Source: Bacillus tianshenii
GTDB lineage: Bacteria > Bacillota > Bacilli > Bacillales > Bacillaceae_N
Reading direction: 5' to 3'
DNA length: 64,000 bases
Assembly: GCA_020524525.2 (NCBI GenBank)
Contig: CP129018.1
Coordinates: 3,724,001-3,788,000 of the forward strand
The notes under the pieces were generated by a model. That model searched no databases, was not told the origin of the DNA, and was given only the letters and a program-made list of their open reading frames with translations. Made by a program: the position numbers and the translations under genes. Of this stretch, positions 8,510-17,022 are shown piece after piece (the stretch's first letter is position 1; each line of letters starts with the position of its first letter).

Positions 8510-9156
8510 AACGAGAGGATTTAAAGCTGTATTTCATCATGGGAAGCAATAATTGCTTTCAAGACCCTGTGCATGTATTAGAAGAAGCAATTCGTGGCGG
8601 AATTACATGCTTTCAATTCCGTGAAAAAGGAAAGGGTGCTTATACAGGTACAGAAAAAGAAGAGTTTGCGAAAGTGCTTCAGAAGATTTGCCGTCAAAGC
8701 GGAATCCCATTTATCGTAAATGATGATGTAGACTTAGCAGAAAGAATCAATGCTGATGGTGTGCATGTTGGTCAAGATGACAAGCATATCACATATGTGC
8801 GGAAACAATTTCAAGGTAAAATTGTTGGGCTGTCTGTACACAATGAGGAAGAAGCACAAGAAGCAGTGGCGCAATCTGTTGATTATATCGGTTTAGGTCC
8901 TATCTATACGACATCCTCAAAGGAAGATGCAAAAGCTGCTGTTGGACCAGGGACAGTCCAAAGCTTTCGTAATAAAGCGATCAACATTCCACTAGTTGCA
9001 ATCGGTGGTATTAATGAAGCAAACGTCATAGAAGTAATGGAAGCTGGAGCAGATGGAGTGTCTGTCATCTCTGCAATCAGCAAGGCTTCATCTCCATTTG
9101 AAGCTGCTAATCAATTAAAAATGAAATTAGAACGAGTAAAGCAGTTGCCGCGTTAG
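8506..9156 (+). CDS. thiE: thiamine-phosphate synthase ThiE
   Basis: A 216-residue TIM-barrel enzyme that joins HMP-PP and thiazole phosphate to thiamine phosphate. Motifs seen: GGITCFQFREKGKG near residue 30, FIVNDDVDLAERINADGVHVGQDD, YIGLGPIYTTSSKEDA and VAIGGINEANV. It overlaps thiM by ATGA (8506-8509). With thiD and thiM it forms a complete salvage set; the de novo genes thiC, thiG, thiF and thiS are not in this window. Confidence 0.93.
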   Translation: MKREDLKLYFIMGSNNCFQDPVHVLEEAIRGGITCFQFREKGKGAYTGTEKEEFAKVLQKICRQSGIPFIVNDDVDLAERINADGVHVGQDDKHITYVRKQFQGKIVGLSVHNEEEAQEAVAQSVDYIGLGPIYTTSSKEDAKAAVGPGTVQSFRNKAINIPLVAIGGINEANVIEVMEAGADGVSVISAISKASSPFEAANQLKMKLERVKQLPR

Positions 9157-9173
9157 GCAACTGCTTTACTCGT
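9132..9173. terminator. thi operon / bioA convergent hairpin
   Basis: A perfect 18-bp stem (ACGAGTAAAGCAGTTGCC with its complement) whose loop includes the thiE stop codon. The T-tract is weak on the plus strand (CTAATTTT). It separates thiE from the convergent bioA. Confidence 0.75.
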
Positions 9174-9181
9174 CTAATTTT

Positions 9182-10540
9182 CTATTGTACAGCTGTCATA
9201 CTTTCAGTTGTTTCCTTGATCGATTGTTTCATAATGCTGATCATCTCTTTTAATTCTTCTTTTGTGCTTGCAAGCGGCGGCATGAAGACGACGATATCGC
9301 CCAGTGGTCGTGTCAGCATACCAAGCTCCCGCATTTTTAGTGTTGAACGGTAAGCAGCTCGTTCTTGGAAAGGGAACGGCTCTTTCGTTTCTTTGTCTTT
9401 CACAATCTCAATTCCACACATTAAGCCTAATTGACGAACATCACCGACATGGTTCAGTTGTTTCAGTTGTTGCAGCTCATCGGCGATAAATGCGGCTTTC
9501 TCTTGTGCTTGCTCAACTAAATTTTCCTTCTCATAAATTTCGAGGTTAGCTAATGCAGCAGCACAGCCAAGCTGGTTACCTGTATAAGAATGGCCGTGGA
9601 AAAATGTTTTCATCTCCTCATATTCGCCATAAAATGCTTCATAGACATCTTCAGTTGTCATCGTTGCTGCGATAGGCAGGTATCCACCTGTAATCCCTTT
9701 GGCGATTGTCATTAAGTCAGGCTGAACGTCTTCATGTTCAACAGCAAACATTTTTCCGGTACGACCAAAGCCTGTGGCAACTTCGTCAACAATAAGAAGA
9801 ATATCAAATTCACGACAAAGCTTCTCGACACCTTTTAGATAACCTTTTGGCATAACCTGCATACCGCCGGCACCTTGGATAACCGACTCGACAGTAATAC
9901 CAGCGATTTCTTCATGGCGTTCTTCGAAAATCTTTCGCAGTTCAGCTAGAGCATCATCACGAATTTGCTCTACATTATTTGATGGGTTGCGATATACAAG
10001 CGGGAATGGTGCTTTAATAGATTCGAACATAAGTGAGCCATATACACGGTGATAAAGGTCAACCGCCCCAACACTTATCGCCCCGACTGTATCACCATGA
10101 TAGCCATTTGAAAGGGCAACAAATTTTGTTTTTTTCTTGAACCCTTTGTTTTGCCAATATTGATAAGCCATCTTAATTGCAATTTCAACAGATTCAGCAC
10201 CACTGTCAGAATAGAAGGTACGTTGCAGGTTAGTAGGCGTGATTTCAACTAGCTTCTTTGCGAGCTCAATCGCCGGTACATTGGCTGCCCCTAATAGGGT
10301 AGAGTGAGCAATTGAATCAAGCTGTTTCTTAATAGCTTCGTCGATTTCTTTTTTTCGGTGGCCGTGAACATTTAACCAAAGTGATGAGTAGCCATCTAAA
10401 TATTCGTTCCCGTGAATGTCTTTTAATTTAATTCCTTCACCGCTTTCAATAATAAGCGGGTCACGCTCATAGTCAGTCATTTGTGTAAATGGGAGCCAAA
10501 GATATTTTTTACTATCATCGAGAAGTGTTTGTGGATTCAT
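9182..10540 (-). CDS. bioA: adenosylmethionine--8-amino-7-oxononanoate aminotransferase BioA
   Basis: A 452-residue PLP class III aminotransferase making 7,8-diaminononanoate in biotin synthesis. Visible motifs: [11 protein letters not shown] at the N-terminus, [43 protein letters not shown], and the PLP lysine in [16 protein letters not shown]. The start overlaps the bioD stop as ATGA (10537-10540), so the two are translationally coupled. B. subtilis uses lysine as donor for this enzyme (BioK); whether this one uses lysine or SAM cannot be told by eye. bioF, bioB and bioW/bioI are not in the window. Confidence 0.92.
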   Translation of the reverse strand: MNPQTLLDDSKKYLWLPFTQMTDYERDPLIIESGEGIKLKDIHGNEYLDGYSSLWLNVHGHRKKEIDEAIKKQLDSIAHSTLLGAANVPAIELAKKLVEITPTNLQRTFYSDSGAESVEIAIKMAYQYWQNKGFKKKTKFVALSNGYHGDTVGAISVGAVDLYHRVYGSLMFESIKAPFPLVYRNPSNNVEQIRDDALAELRKIFEERHEEIAGITVESVIQGAGGMQVMPKGYLKGVEKLCREFDILLIVDEVATGFGRTGKMFAVEHEDVQPDLMTIAKGITGGYLPIAATMTTEDVYEAFYGEYEEMKTFFHGHSYTGNQLGCAAALANLEIYEKENLVEQAQEKAAFIADELQQLKQLNHVGDVRQLGLMCGIEIVKDKETKEPFPFQERAAYRSTLKMRELGMLTRPLGDIVVFMPPLASTKEELKEMISIMKQSIKETTESMTAVQ

Positions 10541-11250
10541 ACAGTTGTTTCCCCCTTTAAACGATCTAAGTTCATTTCTTTAAAAATACCCTTAAGTGAA
10601 TGTTCATTTTTGAATGTGTCATCTAGATTATTTAAATGTGGCACCGTTCCGAGCACAGGAACATTTGTAAGACGCTCAATCATCACGGCATTATCGTTTT
10701 CAATTGTCGGGTCTTCTTCATGTAGACGATTGAGAAGGATGCCTGCAATTGAGATGTTTGCTTGTTTTAATGCCATCACAGATAGAACGGTGTGATTAAT
10801 CGTTCCAAGACCAGCTCTTGCAACAAGAATGACAGGTAACTTCAATTCCTTCATGAAATCAAGCATGCAATAGCCTTCTTTGAGCGGGACGATCAGTCCG
10901 CCAGCACCTTCCACTAAAACAAGGTCATGTTCAGTTTGTAGCTGTGAAGCATTATGGTGGACCATGCTGATATCAAACCGAATATTTTCTTCTTGTGCAG
11001 CAAGGTGTGGTGAACTTGGCTTTTTGAGTAAGTATGTACAAGCTTTTGTTGGTTCTAATGATGGTAAGACGCGTTGGTACATTTGAACGTCAGGTGCTTG
11101 CAATTCACCATTTTCGCTGATGGCTCCGCTTTGGATCGGCTTGTATGGAAATACATTAACCCCAGCTCTTTGAAAATAGGCTGTCAGCAAGCTTGTAACG
11201 ACAGTTTTCCCAACATCTGTATCAGTACCTGTAATGAAATAACCAGCCAT
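10537..11250 (-). CDS. bioD: dethiobiotin synthetase BioD
   Basis: A 237-residue ATP-dependent carboxylase that closes the ureido ring of dethiobiotin. The P-loop GTDTDVGKT starts about residue 7 and [10 protein letters not shown] is the second conserved block. The frame is open further upstream, but GGAGAGAGG lies just before the ATG at 11250, and upstream translation would run through the BirA operator. It is first in the bioD-bioA operon and divergent from bioY. Confidence 0.92.
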   Translation of the reverse strand: MAGYFITGTDTDVGKTVVTSLLTAYFQRAGVNVFPYKPIQSGAISENGELQAPDVQMYQRVLPSLEPTKACTYLLKKPSSPHLAAQEENIRFDISMVHHNASQLQTEHDLVLVEGAGGLIVPLKEGYCMLDFMKELKLPVILVARAGLGTINHTVLSVMALKQANISIAGILLNRLHEEDPTIENDNAVMIERLTNVPVLGTVPHLNNLDDTFKNEHSLKGIFKEMNLDRLKGETTV

Positions 11251-11269
11251 TGTTAACCTCTCTCCTTCT

Positions 11270-11300
11270 ATGTAAACCACATTTACAAATAAGTTAACAT
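11270..11300. promoter_or_regulatory. BirA-type operator 1
   Basis: Inverted half-sites ATGTAAAC (11270-11277) and GTTAACAT (11293-11300) with a 15-base spacer. This matches the Firmicutes biotin repressor pattern TTGTAAAC-N15/16-GTTTACAA with few changes. It lies 20 bases upstream of the bioD start codon, where bound BirA would block bioD-bioA transcription. Confidence 0.75.
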
Positions 11301-11322
11301 ATGAGAGAATGTGAAGCAATAA

Positions 11323-11353
11323 ATGTTAATGTTTTTAGTAAAATAGTTGACAA
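11323..11353. promoter_or_regulatory. BirA-type operator 2
   Basis: Half-sites ATGTTAAT (11323-11330) and GTTGACAA (11346-11353) with a 15-base spacer, degenerate relative to operator 1. A TAAAAT -10-like box (11339-11344) lies in the spacer, and the bioY start is 17 bases downstream. It likely represses bioY separately from operator 1. Confidence 0.65.
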
Positions 11354-11369
11354 TGCAGGGGGGAGAATA

Positions 11370-11945
11370 ATGAAAACGAGGAATATGGTGTTGTGTGCGC
11401 TGTTTGCTGCTCTGATGGCAGTAGGGGCAAATGTTTCGCCATTTCTAACAATTGGCGGTGTACCAATTACACTACAGCTTATGTTCGCTATTTTAGCCGG
11501 AGGTATTCTGGGAAGTAGACTTGGGGCTTTGTCAATGTCAGCTTATATGTTTATGGGTCTAGTCGGTGCCCCAGTATTTGCTCAATTTAAAGGGGGACCT
11601 GCACATGTATTAAGTCCCACCTTTGGATTTATTGTTTCTTTTATTGTAATTGCTTATTTTACTGGTAAATTGGTAGGGGACAAATCAAATGCATCAAAGC
11701 TGTCATACATAGGAGTTGGTTTTCTAAGCCTTTTCTTTAACTATATCATTGGCACAAACTTCATGTACTTCGCGTTGAAATTTTGGGCAGAAGCACCTGA
11801 TGGCTTTCATTATGGAATGGCATGGATATGGATGGCTGCTTATTTACCCTTAGACATTGTTGTGACGACTGTGTCACTCACACTTCTTCCCAAGTTGAAA
11901 GCAGCGTTACGCACCTCCTATTCACCACAGCAGACTGTTAATTAA
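11370..11945 (+). CDS. bioY: biotin transporter BioY
   Basis: A 191-residue hydrophobic S-component of an ECF-type biotin transporter with about six membrane segments. The family motifs GVPITLQLMFAILAGGILGSRLGALSM and YMFMGLVGAPVFAQFKGG are visible. The upstream part of the frame is discarded because a CAGGGGGGAG ribosome binding site precedes the ATG at 11370. The EcfA/EcfT energising genes are not in the window. Divergence from bioD with BirA operators between fits joint biotin control. Confidence 0.92.
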   Translation: MKTRNMVLCALFAALMAVGANVSPFLTIGGVPITLQLMFAILAGGILGSRLGALSMSAYMFMGLVGAPVFAQFKGGPAHVLSPTFGFIVSFIVIAYFTGKLVGDKSNASKLSYIGVGFLSLFFNYIIGTNFMYFALKFWAEAPDGFHYGMAWIWMAAYLPLDIVVTTVSLTLLPKLKAALRTSYSPQQTVN

Positions 11946-11955
11946 ACGTTTGATT

Positions 11956-11998
11956 AAAAAATGAGAAGCCAGCAGTATTTCTGCCAGCTTCTCATTTT
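11956..11998. terminator. bioY terminator
   Basis: AAAATGAGAAGC / GCTTCTCATTTT stem followed by T residues, just after the bioY stop. The next gene converges from the right. Confidence 0.8.
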
Positions 11999-12021
11999 GT
12001 ATCTAAGCCTGTGAAGGAAAC

Positions 12022-13020
12022 TTATGCTTGAACATTCACGACTGTACGTCCTCTTACTTTGGATTTTAGAATGTTTGCTAATACTTCTGGAAGCTTTTCA
12101 AGTGTCACTTCTTGCGCGATTTGCTCATTAAGAAGGTCGCGGTTTAAATTATTGGCTGCTTGCTCCCAGATTTGCTTGCGAAGCTCTATTGGGCAATAAA
12201 CAGAGTCAACACCAAGAACGTTCACTCCACGAAGAATGAAAGGGAAGACCGATGCAGGTACTTTTCCTCCGCCAGTTAAACCGCTGACAGCAACTGAACC
12301 ACCATATTTCGTTTGGCTGAGAAGTGCTGCAAGGGTGTCACCGCCAACAGGGTCGACTGCACCAGCCCAGCGTTGCTTCCCAAGTGGTGGAATTTTCTCA
12401 GGTGTAACATCTTCGCGTGAAAGAATTTCTTTAGCGCCGAGTTGTTTTAAATAATCATGCTCACTTTCTTTTCCTGTGCTTGCCCATACCTCATATCCTT
12501 TATTCGCAAGCATCATAACTGCCATGCTGCCAACGCCGCCTGTTGCTCCAGCGACAAGAACAGGACCGTCTTCAGGCTTTAGTCCTTTTTGTTCGAGGTG
12601 ATGGACAGAAAGAGCTGCTGTAAAACCAGCCGTTCCAATGGCCATTGCTTCTTTCAAGCTTAAGCTGTTCGGAAGAGGTACCACCCAATCACCAGGTACA
12701 CGTGCGTATTCACTGTAGCCCCCATAATGAGCAACACCGAGCTCATAGCTTGTAACGATAACTTCATCGCCTTCTTTATACCGGTCATCATTTGAAGCAG
12801 TAACAGTACCAGCAAGGTCGATGCCTGGGACGAAAGGATAGGAGTTTACAATTTTCCCATTCGGAATGCTTGCAAGACCATCTTTATAATTAACACTAGA
12901 ATAAGCGACTTTTATTGTCACATCACCTTCAGGTAAGTCATCTAACGTTAAATTTTCAATGTTTACTGTAAAGTCTTCCTCTGTTTTGTTTACGACGAGT
13001 GCGCGAAATGAATCTGTCAT
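12022..13020 (-). CDS. yhfP: YhdH/YhfP-type quinone/acrylyl-CoA oxidoreductase
   Basis: A 332-residue zinc-independent medium-chain dehydrogenase. SSVNYKDGLA, FVPGIDLAGTV and the NADP-binding VLVAGATGGVGSMAVMML mark the YhdH/AcuI group, some members of which reduce acrylyl-CoA; B. subtilis YhfP is the nearest I recall. The substrate cannot be read from sequence. The start is set by AAGGAGG before the ATG at 13020. It is divergent from a TetR gene, and the palindrome overlapping its -35 box suggests direct repression by that regulator. Confidence 0.85.
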   Translation of the reverse strand: MTDSFRALVVNKTEEDFTVNIENLTLDDLPEGDVTIKVAYSSVNYKDGLASIPNGKIVNSYPFVPGIDLAGTVTASNDDRYKEGDEVIVTSYELGVAHYGGYSEYARVPGDWVVPLPNSLSLKEAMAIGTAGFTAALSVHHLEQKGLKPEDGPVLVAGATGGVGSMAVMMLANKGYEVWASTGKESEHDYLKQLGAKEILSREDVTPEKIPPLGKQRWAGAVDPVGGDTLAALLSQTKYGGSVAVSGLTGGGKVPASVFPFILRGVNVLGVDSVYCPIELRKQIWEQAANNLNRDLLNEQIAQEVTLEKLPEVLANILKSKVRGRTVVNVQA

Positions 13021-13063
13021 GTAATCGTCCTCCTTATGTATTATCAGAATATTTCTATTACTA

Positions 13064-13092
13064 ATCATAACGAAATTATACTGACCGGTCAA
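13064..13092 (-). promoter_or_regulatory. yhfP promoter overlapped by TetR-type operator
   Basis: On the minus strand TTGACC (13087-13092), a 17-base spacer and TATGAT (13064-13069) form a good sigma-A promoter for the oxidoreductase. The 10-base perfect palindrome TGACCGGTCA (13082-13091) covers its -35 box. A TATAAT at 13111-13116 facing the tetR gene places the same palindrome near the -35 region of tetR, so one dimer could control both. Confidence 0.75.
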
Positions 13093-13139
13093 AATAAAAA
13101 TATTTTTTGTTATAATAATGGAAGATGAGGTGAGATAAA

Positions 13140-13751
13140 ATGAAACGAAATCCCGAAGAACGGAAGAGGCAAATTTTAAAGGCTGCTTTCCGAGCAGTTG
13201 CAGATAAAGGCTTTGGAAATGTAACGCTCCAAATGATTGCAGATTACGCTGGAGTAAGCAAAGGAGTACCGAATTATTATTTTGAGAATAAAGAGGATGT
13301 GCTCGCTCATTTGCTAGAATGGATGACAGAAAAAATCTATGAAAAAGAAAGCGCCAATATTGGAAAAGTAGCTACGGCTGAAGCAAAATTGACTGCTTAT
13401 TTAGATACGGTGTTTGCAAGTCCAGAGGAGAACCGGCAGTTTTATCGGGTCTATCTTGATTTTTTAGCCCATGCCAAAACAAATGAACGCTACCGCCAAA
13501 TTAATGAACAGTTCTACCGCAATTGCTGGAGGCTAGGTGAGGGCATTATCCAGCAAGGTATAAAAGAAAACATCTTCGAGGTAGAGGATATAAGTGATGC
13601 AGCGGCTGCCATTCGTGCAATGATTGATGGCTGCCTCATTCAATGGCTGATGCTTAATAAAGATGAGCTTCACTTGACGTATAAACACATCTGCTACAGT
13701 AATTTAATTACGTATTTGCAAGGAACGCGCTCTTGTGAAAAAACCAGCTAG
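13140..13751 (+). CDS. TetR-family transcriptional regulator
   Basis: A 203-residue repressor. The N-terminal helix-turn-helix spans about residues 10-55 (RQILKAAFRAVADKGFGNVT..MIADYAGVSKGVPNYYFENKEDVL), the TetR signature. The remaining helices form the ligand-binding half, which is BetI-like in style. The presumed operator TGACCGGTCA lies about 50 bases upstream between it and the divergent oxidoreductase, which is the likely regulated partner. The ligand is unknown. The GAGGTGAG ribosome binding site is good. Confidence 0.88.
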   Translation: MKRNPEERKRQILKAAFRAVADKGFGNVTLQMIADYAGVSKGVPNYYFENKEDVLAHLLEWMTEKIYEKESANIGKVATAEAKLTAYLDTVFASPEENRQFYRVYLDFLAHAKTNERYRQINEQFYRNCWRLGEGIIQQGIKENIFEVEDISDAAAAIRAMIDGCLIQWLMLNKDELHLTYKHICYSNLITYLQGTRSCEKTS

Positions 13752-13770
13752 GCGCAATGCCTAACTGGTT
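13742..13770. terminator. tetR / aspA convergent terminator
   Basis: AACCAGCTAGGC / GCCTAACTGGTT stem that includes the tetR stop codon, between convergent tetR and aspA. Confidence 0.7.
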
Positions 13771-13778
13771 CTGTACTG

Positions 13779-15212
13779 TTATTTTCTTTTTAATAGCTCT
13801 TTACCTGCAATCCCTGGATCAGTCATTTCATAAGGATGAAGGATAGTATCGAGTTCCTCTGTAGTTAGGACATCTTTTTCTACACAAAGTTCTCGTACAG
13901 ATTTCCCTGTGGCTATTGCTTCCTTCGCGATAGCGGCAGCTGTTTCATAGCCAACATGAGGGTTGATTGCTGTAATAATACCAACACTATTATCTACATA
14001 ATGCTTCATTCTTTCTTCATTTGCGGTAATGCCATCTAGGCAATGTTTGCGGAATACATTAAATGTGTTTGTCATGATTTTTATCGATTGCAGTAAGTTG
14101 AACACAAGTACTGGCTCCATGACATTTAATTCAAATTGACCAGCTTCTGATGCAAGGCAGATCGTATGGTCGTTTCCGATCACTTGGAAGGCACATTGAT
14201 TTAATACTTCTGCCATGACAGGGTTTACTTTACCAGGCATGATTGACGAACCAGGCTGGCGGGCAGGCAGTGAAATTTCACCTAAGCCACAGCGAGGGCC
14301 GGATGCCATCATTCGCAGATCATTTGCCACTTTAGACATGTTCATCATACATACTTTTAAGGCTGCAGATACATCAAGATAGCAGTCAGTATTTTGTGTT
14401 GCATCAACGAGATGATCGGCTTTTACAATTGGGTACCCGCTATTTTCACTTAAGTGTTGCACAACTTTGTCAATATATTCAGGGTCTGCATTTAGGCCTG
14501 TACCAACAGCTGTTGCTCCCATATTCACTTCATAGACATGCTGACGGGAGTTGCTTACCCGTTCAATATCACGACGCAACACACGCGCATATGCTTCAAA
14601 TTCTTGACCTAATCGAATTGGTACAGCATCTTGCAGGTGAGTACGCCCCATTTTTAGCAGGTGGTCAAATTCTTCTGCTTTGCGATGGAATGAACGATGT
14701 AAATCTTCCATTTCATGTAGAAGTCCATCCAACATAATGAGTACCGCAATATGGATACCTGTTGGAAAGGCGTCGTTTGTTGATTGGGCCATATTTACAT
14801 GTGAGTTCGGACTAATCACTTTATAGCTTCCTTTAGGTTCCCCGAGCAGCTCAAGAGCCCGATTCGCGATAACTTCATTGGTATTCATATTAATTGAGGT
14901 ACCTGCCCCGCCTTGAATTGGATCAACGATAAACTGGTCACTCCATTTTCCATCGATCACTTCATCTGCAGCATCTATAATAGCTTGTCCAATCCGTTTA
15001 TCTAATTGGCCTATTTCCATATTAGCCAGTGCAGCTGATTTCTTAACGATTGCCATCCCGCGAATCAAGCTTCTTTCAATCCGGTAACCTGTAATAGGGA
15101 AGTTTTCGACTGCACGTAATGTTTGGACACCATAATAAGCTTCACTCGGAACTTGCTTTTCTCCTAAAAAATCTTTTTCAATACGGATTGATTTCTTTTC
15201 TGTCATAGACAT
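13779..15212 (-). CDS. aspA: aspartate ammonia-lyase (aspartase)
   Basis: A 477-residue member of the aspartase/fumarase superfamily converting aspartate to fumarate and ammonia. The active-site loop GSSIMPGKVNPVMAEV is present, as are QGGAGTSINMNTNEVIANRA and SPNSHVNMAQSTNDAFPT. The last favours aspartase over class II fumarase. It follows dcuB by 18 bases and forms an operon with it: the transporter brings in aspartate and exports succinate or fumarate. Class I fumarase is encoded elsewhere in the window, at 44.5 kb. Confidence 0.92.
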   Translation of the reverse strand: MSMTEKKSIRIEKDFLGEKQVPSEAYYGVQTLRAVENFPITGYRIERSLIRGMAIVKKSAALANMEIGQLDKRIGQAIIDAADEVIDGKWSDQFIVDPIQGGAGTSINMNTNEVIANRALELLGEPKGSYKVISPNSHVNMAQSTNDAFPTGIHIAVLIMLDGLLHEMEDLHRSFHRKAEEFDHLLKMGRTHLQDAVPIRLGQEFEAYARVLRRDIERVSNSRQHVYEVNMGATAVGTGLNADPEYIDKVVQHLSENSGYPIVKADHLVDATQNTDCYLDVSAALKVCMMNMSKVANDLRMMASGPRCGLGEISLPARQPGSSIMPGKVNPVMAEVLNQCAFQVIGNDHTICLASEAGQFELNVMEPVLVFNLLQSIKIMTNTFNVFRKHCLDGITANEERMKHYVDNSVGIITAINPHVGYETAAAIAKEAIATGKSVRELCVEKDVLTTEELDTILHPYEMTDPGIAGKELLKRK

Positions 15213-15230
15213 TCATCTCCTAACAATCAA

Positions 15231-16544
15231 TTAAAATAAAAAGCTAACAAGTAATAGGCCGATTGAAACAGCTCCAATTGTTGAAACAAGTCCTGGAATC
15301 ATGAAGCTGTGGTTCAATACATACTTTCCAATTCGGGTCGTGCCTGTGCGGTCAAAGTTAATGGCAGCAACAACTGTCCCGTAGTTTGGAATAAAGAAAT
15401 AACCGTTTACCGCAGGGAACATTGCGATTAGCATGGCTGGTGAAATACCTAGTGCAACACCTAACGGCATAAGTGCTCGAACGGTCGCTGCCTGACTATA
15501 TAAAAGAATAGATAGAATAAATAATGCAAAGGCAAATAACCAAGGGGCTGCTGTGACCATATCTTTTATGGAGCCTTGAATATATTCCATATTTCCGCTG
15601 AAGAATGTATCCCCCATCCAAGCGATCCCGAAGATTGCGACAACTGCCGTCGCCCCAGCTTTAAATACACTTCCGCTGACCACTTCTTCGGCATTTGGTT
15701 TGCATAAAATAAGGATAAGGGCAGAAATAGTGAGCATGACAATTTCAATTGTATGCGGCATGCTTAGCGTAATAATTTCCCCTTCAACAGTCCATGAAGG
15801 GCGTAGTGATTGGATAGAGCCTAACAGTACAACTAGGAATGCCCCGAATAAAAAGAGAATAACAGAAAGCTTTGATGCTTTCGTTGCGATATATTCCTTT
15901 TTTTCCTTTTTGATAGGTTCAAGCCCTTCTTCAAGACGTTGTAAATAAATAGGATCATTTTCAAGCTCTTTCCCCATTTTACTAGAGATGAAAGCTCCGA
16001 TCATGCATGCGATAAAGGTAGAAGGGATACAGATCATTAGAATGTCCAGTAAACCTATATCGAAGTCAGCTAATAATGCGACCATTGCAACAGTAGCGGC
16101 AGAGATTGGGCTAGCTGTAATGGCTTGTTGTGAGGCAATGACGGCGATTGACATTGGGCGTTCGGGTCTTACCTTTGACTCCCGGGCTACCTCAGCAATA
16201 ACAGGTAAAACAGAGTAAGCAACATGCCCTGTACCTGCGCAGAAGGTAAATAAATATGTAATCATGGGTGCAACAAAGGTAATTCGTTTTGGATTTTTAC
16301 GTAGTCCTTTTTCAGCTAAATGAACTAAATAATCCATTCCGCCCGCTGCTTGAAGAGAGCCGGCTGCTGTAATTACAGCTACAATCATAAGCATAACATC
16401 AATTGGTGGAGCTGTTGGTTGTAGTTGGAAAATAAAGACGAGGATCGCCATTCCGACCCCGCCCATAACCCCAAGGCCAACTCCTCCTAATCTTGCACCT
16501 ATAAAAATACAAGCTAGTAAAATCAAGAATTGAACCCAAAACAT
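15231..16544 (-). CDS. dcuB: anaerobic C4-dicarboxylate transporter (DcuA/DcuB family)
   Basis: A 437-residue membrane protein with about 10-12 helices. Motifs: GGMDYLVHLAEKGLRKNPKRITFVAPMITYLFTFCAGTGHVAYS, SQQAITASPISAATVAM, and NYGTVVAAINFDRTGTTRIGKYVLNHSF. These are typical of Dcu antiporters exchanging fumarate, aspartate or malate with succinate. GTG at 16553 is in frame but lies inside the ribosome binding site GGAGGTG, so ATG at 16544 is preferred. DcuA and DcuB cannot be separated by eye. It is operonic with aspA. Confidence 0.9.
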   Translation of the reverse strand: MFWVQFLILLACIFIGARLGGVGLGVMGGVGMAILVFIFQLQPTAPPIDVMLMIVAVITAAGSLQAAGGMDYLVHLAEKGLRKNPKRITFVAPMITYLFTFCAGTGHVAYSVLPVIAEVARESKVRPERPMSIAVIASQQAITASPISAATVAMVALLADFDIGLLDILMICIPSTFIACMIGAFISSKMGKELENDPIYLQRLEEGLEPIKKEKKEYIATKASKLSVILFLFGAFLVVLLGSIQSLRPSWTVEGEIITLSMPHTIEIVMLTISALILILCKPNAEEVVSGSVFKAGATAVVAIFGIAWMGDTFFSGNMEYIQGSIKDMVTAAPWLFAFALFILSILLYSQAATVRALMPLGVALGISPAMLIAMFPAVNGYFFIPNYGTVVAAINFDRTGTTRIGKYVLNHSFMIPGLVSTIGAVSIGLLLVSFLF

Positions 16545-16850
16545 GTAAAACACCTCCAGCTGAATGTGAAAATAACTTACTCTACCTCTTACCTAAATAG
16601 TTCCAAATAAAACCACGAAAATGTATTATAGTAAATTTTTTCTGAAAATAAATTATACTACTAATATTTTTATTTAAGAGAGAAAGAATGAATTACTGTA
16701 GAAATATATATAATTAATTTGGTTTTCAACTGATAAATTAATATATTGAAAAATATAACGGTAAAAGCAAATGATTTTTTGTTTGAGGATTTTTTGAAGA
16801 CGGGTAATAAAATAAGGGGTACAAATTTCGACATTTTTACCTAGGCAAAA
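16545..16850. other. gene-free AT-rich stretch upstream of dcuB
   Basis: About 300 bases, very AT-rich, with no open frame carrying a ribosome binding site. It presumably holds the dcuB-aspA promoter; no box was convincing. Beyond it the tre control region begins. Confidence 0.5.
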
Positions 16851-16853
16851 CTA

Positions 16854-16906
16854 TTGACCAACTTGTTTATACAAGTTAAAATAAATTCATAGCTTGTATA
16901 TACAAG
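16854..16906 (+). promoter_or_regulatory. tre promoter with two TreR operators
   Basis: TTGACC (16854-16859), a 17-base spacer and TAAAAT (16877-16882) make a sigma-A promoter. ACTTGTTTATACAAGT (16861-16876) fills the spacer, and the perfect palindrome CTTGTATATACAAG (16893-16906) covers the likely transcription start. Both match the known B. subtilis TreR site TTGTATATACAA. Binding at both would block polymerase. Confidence 0.88.
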
Positions 16907-16987
16907 AAAATACATTCTGAGATGTAACCGTTTTAACAAAGGCAAAATAGAGGATCTAGCTTTTATTTCAAAAATTTTTTAGCTCTT

Positions 16988-17002
16988 ATGAAAACGAATA
17001 CA
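16988..17002 (+). promoter_or_regulatory. catabolite-responsive element (cre)
   Basis: ATGAAAACGAATACA fits the CcpA consensus WTGNAANCGNWNNCW at every position. It lies downstream of the promoter and 20 bases before treP, where CcpA bound as a roadblock would repress. A second, weaker candidate with one mismatch starts at 16922. Confidence 0.7.
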
Positions 17003-17022
17003 TCTAAGCAGGAGGGAAAGTC

